NCBI GenBank assembly: GCA_019750135.1
Contig: JAIEOV010000005.1
Location: forward strand, 62,001 to 126,000
Direction: 5' to 3'
DNA: 64,000 nucleotides
Source: Reyranella sp.
GTDB lineage: Bacteria > Pseudomonadota > Alphaproteobacteria > Reyranellales > Reyranellaceae
The notes beneath the pieces were generated by a model. That model worked only from the letters and a program-made list of their open reading frames with translations, did not search any database and had not been told where the DNA came from. Of this stretch, positions 60,969-64,000 are shown one piece after another (position 1 is the stretch's first letter; each line of letters opens with the position of its first letter). The translations under genes were made by a program, and so were the position numbers.

Positions 60969-62633
60969 TCAGGCGGCTTGCCGCCGGCACAGGCAGGAGG
61001 CGCGGATCGGAACCTCGGTGCGCGCCTGGGCGAGGTCGAGGCGCGCCTTGATCAGCGGCGCCTCGACCTTGTCGCCGCGACGCACCAGGCATTCGTGCAG
61101 CCCGTGCAGGCTCCACACGTTCTCGGGATGCTGGTAGGCGCGGGCGAGCTTGCCGTCGTAGCCCAGGTCCTCACGGTAGACCGCCTCGGCCTCCTCGAGA
61201 TGGCCCTGCTCCAGCAACAGCGCGCCCAGCGCATGGCGCGGCGGCTGCATCCAGCCCCACGGCTCGTCGTAGGGCAGCGCATCGGAGAGCTCGACGGCGC
61301 GGCGCAGATGGGCGAAGGCGACGTCGAAGCTGCCGCGGCGATACTCGAGCTCGCCGCTCAGCATCTCGGCGGCGATGTCCAGCAGGTCCTCGACGGTGTT
61401 GTTGTGCACCAGGCGCGTGTCGGGCACGCGGGCCTTGGCGGCGCGGAACGCCTCGCGCGCCTTCTCTGCCTCGGCGATCTCGCCCAGCACCGAATGGGCG
61501 ACGCCCTTGGCATAGAGCATCATGGCCGTGGTCGAGCAGTAGAGGTCCTGGTCCTCGGGCAGCTCCTGGGCGATGATCTCGCGCCACTTGCCGAAGCGGA
61601 TCAGCACGTGCTGCTTCATCGAGAGGAACGGTTCCAGGAAATCGGCCATCGGCGGCGACGGGATCCGCAACAACGCCTCGGGCGTGGTGTCTATGAGCTC
61701 CTGTGCGGCTTCCATCGCCGGCGTGTACTGGCCGAGGAACATCGCGCCGTAGATCACGAAATGATGGTTGTGGATGCGGTAGAGCGAATAGAAGTTCATC
61801 ACCCCGTTGCGCTCGACGAACTTGCGGTCGGCGACCACGGCCTTCTGGTTCCAGTACACGACGTCGCGGTAGTTGCCGCACTGCACGTCGATGTGGGTCG
61901 GCATGTGCACCAGGTGGCCCGAATCGGGCACCAGCTCGCGCAGCCGGTCGCCGGTGCGCAGCGCGCGCTCGGGGAACGGCGACATCTCGATCAGGTGCAC
62001 ATGGAGATGGAGCAGCCCGGGATGGTCCCACGCCGCGGCGTCGGTTTGGAAGGCCTCGTCGAGCACGGCCATCGCCTCGAGCGTGTCGGCGCCCTCGGTC
62101 GGCTGGCCGGTCTCGAGATTCCACATCTGCCAGGGCGTCTCGTTCATGATGGCGTCGACGAACAGGCAGCGGACGTCGAGGTCGCCCTTGTGCTTCCGGA
62201 AGATCTCGCGCATCGCGCGCGTGTAGGCCTTGTCCCATAGCGTCATGGCCTCGCGCGGGTCGCCCGGCGGCGGGTCGCGCTGCGGGAAACGCGCCGGCAG
62301 GGCCGAGATCAGCGCCTGCTCGACGGCCGTCGCCTCGGCGGCGCAGGCCAGCGCCTTCTTGGTGGCGTCGAACGACGTCGCCAATGCCTTGGCCTGGCCG
62401 TTCGGGTCCATCAGCTCCCAGGGCACGTTGTAGTTGGGGCCGGCGGCGTAGGCCACGCCCCAGTGCGCCATGGCGCAGTCGGGATCGTGCTCCAGCGCCT
62501 TCTGGAAGCACTTCACCGATTCCTCGTGGTTGAAGGCGTAGACCCAGGTCAGGCCGCGGTCGAACCACAGCTGCGCCTCGGATGAGGAGGTGGTGATGCG
62601 GCGGCCGAATTTGCCGAGATCGTAGTAGGTCAT
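60969..62633 (-). CDS. Tetratricopeptide-repeat protein
   Basis: A 554-residue protein with helical repeats. The first is WFDRGLTWVYAFNHEESVKCFQKALEHDPDCAMAHWGVAYA, cited as YAFNHEESVKCFQKALEHDPD. Later ones include YAKGVAHSVLGEIAEAEKAREAF and HALGALLLEQGHLEEAEAVYRED. There is no signal peptide or membrane segment. A His-rich middle part (HLHVHLIEM, HMPTHIDV) is conserved-looking and may bind metal. The architecture resembles a widespread uncharacterised TPR family; the role is unknown. It lies 76 bases from the LLM gene and may be in the same leftward transcript. Confidence 0.78.
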   Translation of the reverse strand: MTYYDLGKFGRRITTSSSEAQLWFDRGLTWVYAFNHEESVKCFQKALEHDPDCAMAHWGVAYAAGPNYNVPWELMDPNGQAKALATSFDATKKALACAAEATAVEQALISALPARFPQRDPPPGDPREAMTLWDKAYTRAMREIFRKHKGDLDVRCLFVDAIMNETPWQMWNLETGQPTEGADTLEAMAVLDEAFQTDAAAWDHPGLLHLHVHLIEMSPFPERALRTGDRLRELVPDSGHLVHMPTHIDVQCGNYRDVVYWNQKAVVADRKFVERNGVMNFYSLYRIHNHHFVIYGAMFLGQYTPAMEAAQELIDTTPEALLRIPSPPMADFLEPFLSMKQHVLIRFGKWREIIAQELPEDQDLYCSTTAMMLYAKGVAHSVLGEIAEAEKAREAFRAAKARVPDTRLVHNNTVEDLLDIAAEMLSGELEYRRGSFDVAFAHLRRAVELSDALPYDEPWGWMQPPRHALGALLLEQGHLEEAEAVYREDLGYDGKLARAYQHPENVWSLHGLHECLVRRGDKVEAPLIKARLDLAQARTEVPIRASCLCRRQAA

Positions 62634-62640
62634 GATCGCC

Positions 62641-62683
62641 TCTTCCGGGAGCGCGGACCTCCAGGTCCGCGCTCCGGCAAGAG
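62641..62683. repeat. Intergenic palindrome
   Basis: CCGGGAGCGCGGACC (from 62645) pairs with GGTCCGCGCTCCGG (to 62677) around TCCA, with one bulged base; flanking TCTT/AAGA extends the symmetry. It lies in the 62-base gap between the molybdenum-enzyme gene and the TPR gene, both leftward. The GGGAGCGCGG core is shared with the element at 47896-47947. Confidence 0.65.
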
Positions 62684-62695
62684 AAGACGCTGTTG

Positions 62696-64000
62696 TTACT
62701 CCGCCGCCATCCTCATCGGCCTGGCGGCGTCGATGACCTCGCTGAGGCGCGGCGGGGACAGGGGGAGGTCGGTCACGCGCACGCCGATGGCGCGCGAGAC
62801 GGCGTTGCCGACGGCGGCGATCGGCGGAACGATCGGCACTTCGCCGACGCCGCGCACGCCGTAGGGATGCTGCGGGTTGGGGACCTCGACCAGGATGGTC
62901 TCGATCTTCGGCAGGTCCGAGGCCACCGGCATGCGGTAGTCGAGGAAGCCCGGATTATCGAGCTTGCCCTTGGCGTTGTAGATGTACTCCTCGTTCAACG
63001 CCCAGCCGATGCCCTGCACGGCGCCGCCCTGCAGCTGGCCCTCGACGTACGACGGATGGATCGCCGTGCCGACGTCCTGCGCCGCGGTGTAGCGGCCGAT
63101 ATGGACGCAGCCGGTATCCTCGTCGACCTTGAGATCGACGCAGTGCACGCCGAAGCCCGGGCCGGCGCCGGTGACGTTGAGCTGGGCATGGCCGTTGATC
63201 GGCCCGCCGGTCCGTCCCGCCTGGGCGGCGATGTCGGCCAGCGAGAGCGGCTCGAACGTGCCGACCTGGTTGCCGGCCGGCTTGGCCATGCCGCCCTCCC
63301 AGATCACCGCCTCCGGATCGATCTTCCAGATCTTGGCGGCGCGCACCTTGAGCTCGCGGATCATGTCGCGCACCGAGTTCACCACGGCGAGACCCGTGGC
63401 AAAGGTGACGCGGCTGCCGCCGGTCACGAAGTTGAAGCCGATCGACGCCGTATCGGCAATGATCGGCCGCACCTTGTTGTAGTCGACGCCGAGCTCCTCG
63501 GCCGCCATCAGGGCAAGCGAGGCGCGGCTGCCGCCGATGTCGGGATTGCCCGAGATCACCGTCACCGATCCGTCCTCGCCGACATGGCTGGCGGCGCTGG
63601 AATCGGCGCCGATGTTGAACCAGAAGCCGGCGGCGATGCCGCGGGCATAGCCGTGCTTCGGCGGCGTGCGGTAGTGCTGCGAGTGCTTCACCGCCTCCAA
63701 GGTCTCGACCATGCCGATGGTGTTGAAGGTGACGCCATAGGCCGTCTTGGTGCCGGCCTTGGCCGCGTTCTTCAGGCGCAGGTCGATCGGATCCATGTCG
63801 AGCTGCAGGGCGAGCATGTCGAGCGTCGACTCGACGGCCCACGCCGAGATCGGCGCGCCGGGGGCGCGATAGGCCGCGACCTTGGGCCGGTTGCTGACGA
63901 CGTCGAAGCCCTCGATGTAGACGTTGTCGATGTCGTAGCAGGCGAAGCTGCACATGCAGGCCGGTCCGACCGGCGAGCCCGGGAAGGCGCCCGCCTGCAT
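62696..64000 (-). CDS. Xanthine dehydrogenase family, molybdopterin-binding subunit (N-terminus beyond window)
   Basis: The visible 434 residues are the C-terminal molybdenum-binding half of a CoxL/XdhB-type large subunit, which hydroxylates carbonyl or heteroaromatic substrates. AYRAPGAPISAWAVESTLDM (residues 43-62) is the loop lining the Mo site; it is not the AYXCSFR of true CO dehydrogenase. GVRGVGEVPIVPPIAAVGNA near the end has the catalytic Glu (387). The frame is still open at 64000 and the protein lacks its first half, so the gene continues outside the window. Small FAD and iron-sulphur subunits are not in view. Confidence 0.87.
   Translation of the reverse strand: MQAGAFPGSPVGPACMCSFACYDIDNVYIEGFDVVSNRPKVAAYRAPGAPISAWAVESTLDMLALQLDMDPIDLRLKNAAKAGTKTAYGVTFNTIGMVETLEAVKHSQHYRTPPKHGYARGIAAGFWFNIGADSSAASHVGEDGSVTVISGNPDIGGSRASLALMAAEELGVDYNKVRPIIADTASIGFNFVTGGSRVTFATGLAVVNSVRDMIRELKVRAAKIWKIDPEAVIWEGGMAKPAGNQVGTFEPLSLADIAAQAGRTGGPINGHAQLNVTGAGPGFGVHCVDLKVDEDTGCVHIGRYTAAQDVGTAIHPSYVEGQLQGGAVQGIGWALNEEYIYNAKGKLDNPGFLDYRMPVASDLPKIETILVEVPNPQHPYGVRGVGEVPIVPPIAAVGNAVSRAIGVRVTDLPLSPPRLSEVIDAARPMRMAAE

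Noticed and set aside
62696..64000. CoxL of aerobic CO dehydrogenase
   Set aside because: The active-site loop lacks the AYXCSFR motif with its cysteine, so a CO dehydrogenase call is not supported.
1..64000. CRISPR arrays, tRNA/rRNA genes, insertion sequences, integrase or phage genes
   Set aside because: I looked for regularly spaced repeats, cloverleaf-like segments, transposase or integrase motifs and found none; the island shows no mobile-element machinery inside this window.

Overview
The window is high-G+C DNA with dense bacterial gene packing and many 4-base ATGA/GTGA stop-start overlaps. It carries ABC transporters, CaiB/BaiF, hydantoinase and IclR families typical of soil Proteobacteria, plus a TonB-type energy transducer. 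The intergenic palindromes resemble those seen in Alphaproteobacteria. I infer a soil or freshwater alphaproteobacterium (Reyranella-like or a relative); this rests on gene style, not on a marker gene. I see no rRNA, tRNA, CRISPR, insertion sequence or phage gene, and no gene-free stretch longer than 300 bases.

Layout. 1-5 kb: end of a GMC oxidoreductase, a proline-rich TonB-like protein, an MFS transporter divergent from an aldo/keto reductase, and a CBS-BON protein. 5-11.7 kb: a leftward operon with an Opp/Dpp-type ABC importer (binding protein, two permeases, two ATPases) and a CaiB/BaiF CoA-transferase. 11.9-16.7 kb: a leftward branched-chain-type ABC system with a LivM-LivG fusion.

17-24 kb: the core of the window. 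An F420-dependent glucose-6-phosphate dehydrogenase homologue (fgd) runs into cofE, cofD and cofC through 4-base overlaps. An acetamidase/formamidase follows, and a two-domain radical-SAM fbiC faces it. Together these encode the F0 synthase, the 2-phospholactate-type guanylyl and phosphate transfer steps, the glutamyl ligase and a likely F420 reductase.

24-61 kb: sixteen further luciferase-like (LLM) oxidoreductases on both strands, seventeen with Fgd, and one Ddn-like deazaflavin-dependent nitroreductase. Between them lie catabolic and transport modules. These include gnd; a binding protein, IclR regulator and divergent livHMGF-hyuAB-LLM unit; a PLP enzyme related to threonine synthase; and a 2OG-Fe(II) oxygenase. 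They also include an operon of amidohydrolase, alpha/beta hydrolase, 3-hydroxyisobutyrate-dehydrogenase-like, SDR and EthD-like genes, and an SMP-30 lactonase. A very large Lys-poor, Cys-free protein with a DUF4114 end sits among them. 61-64 kb: a TPR protein and the C-terminal part of a xanthine-dehydrogenase-family molybdenum subunit.

Working model (inference): the region is an F420 island. The cofactor is made here, reduced by Fgd with glucose-6-phosphate, and used by a large set of LLM and Ddn-type enzymes embedded in uptake-and-degradation modules for unknown, probably amide, heterocyclic or CoA-linked substrates.
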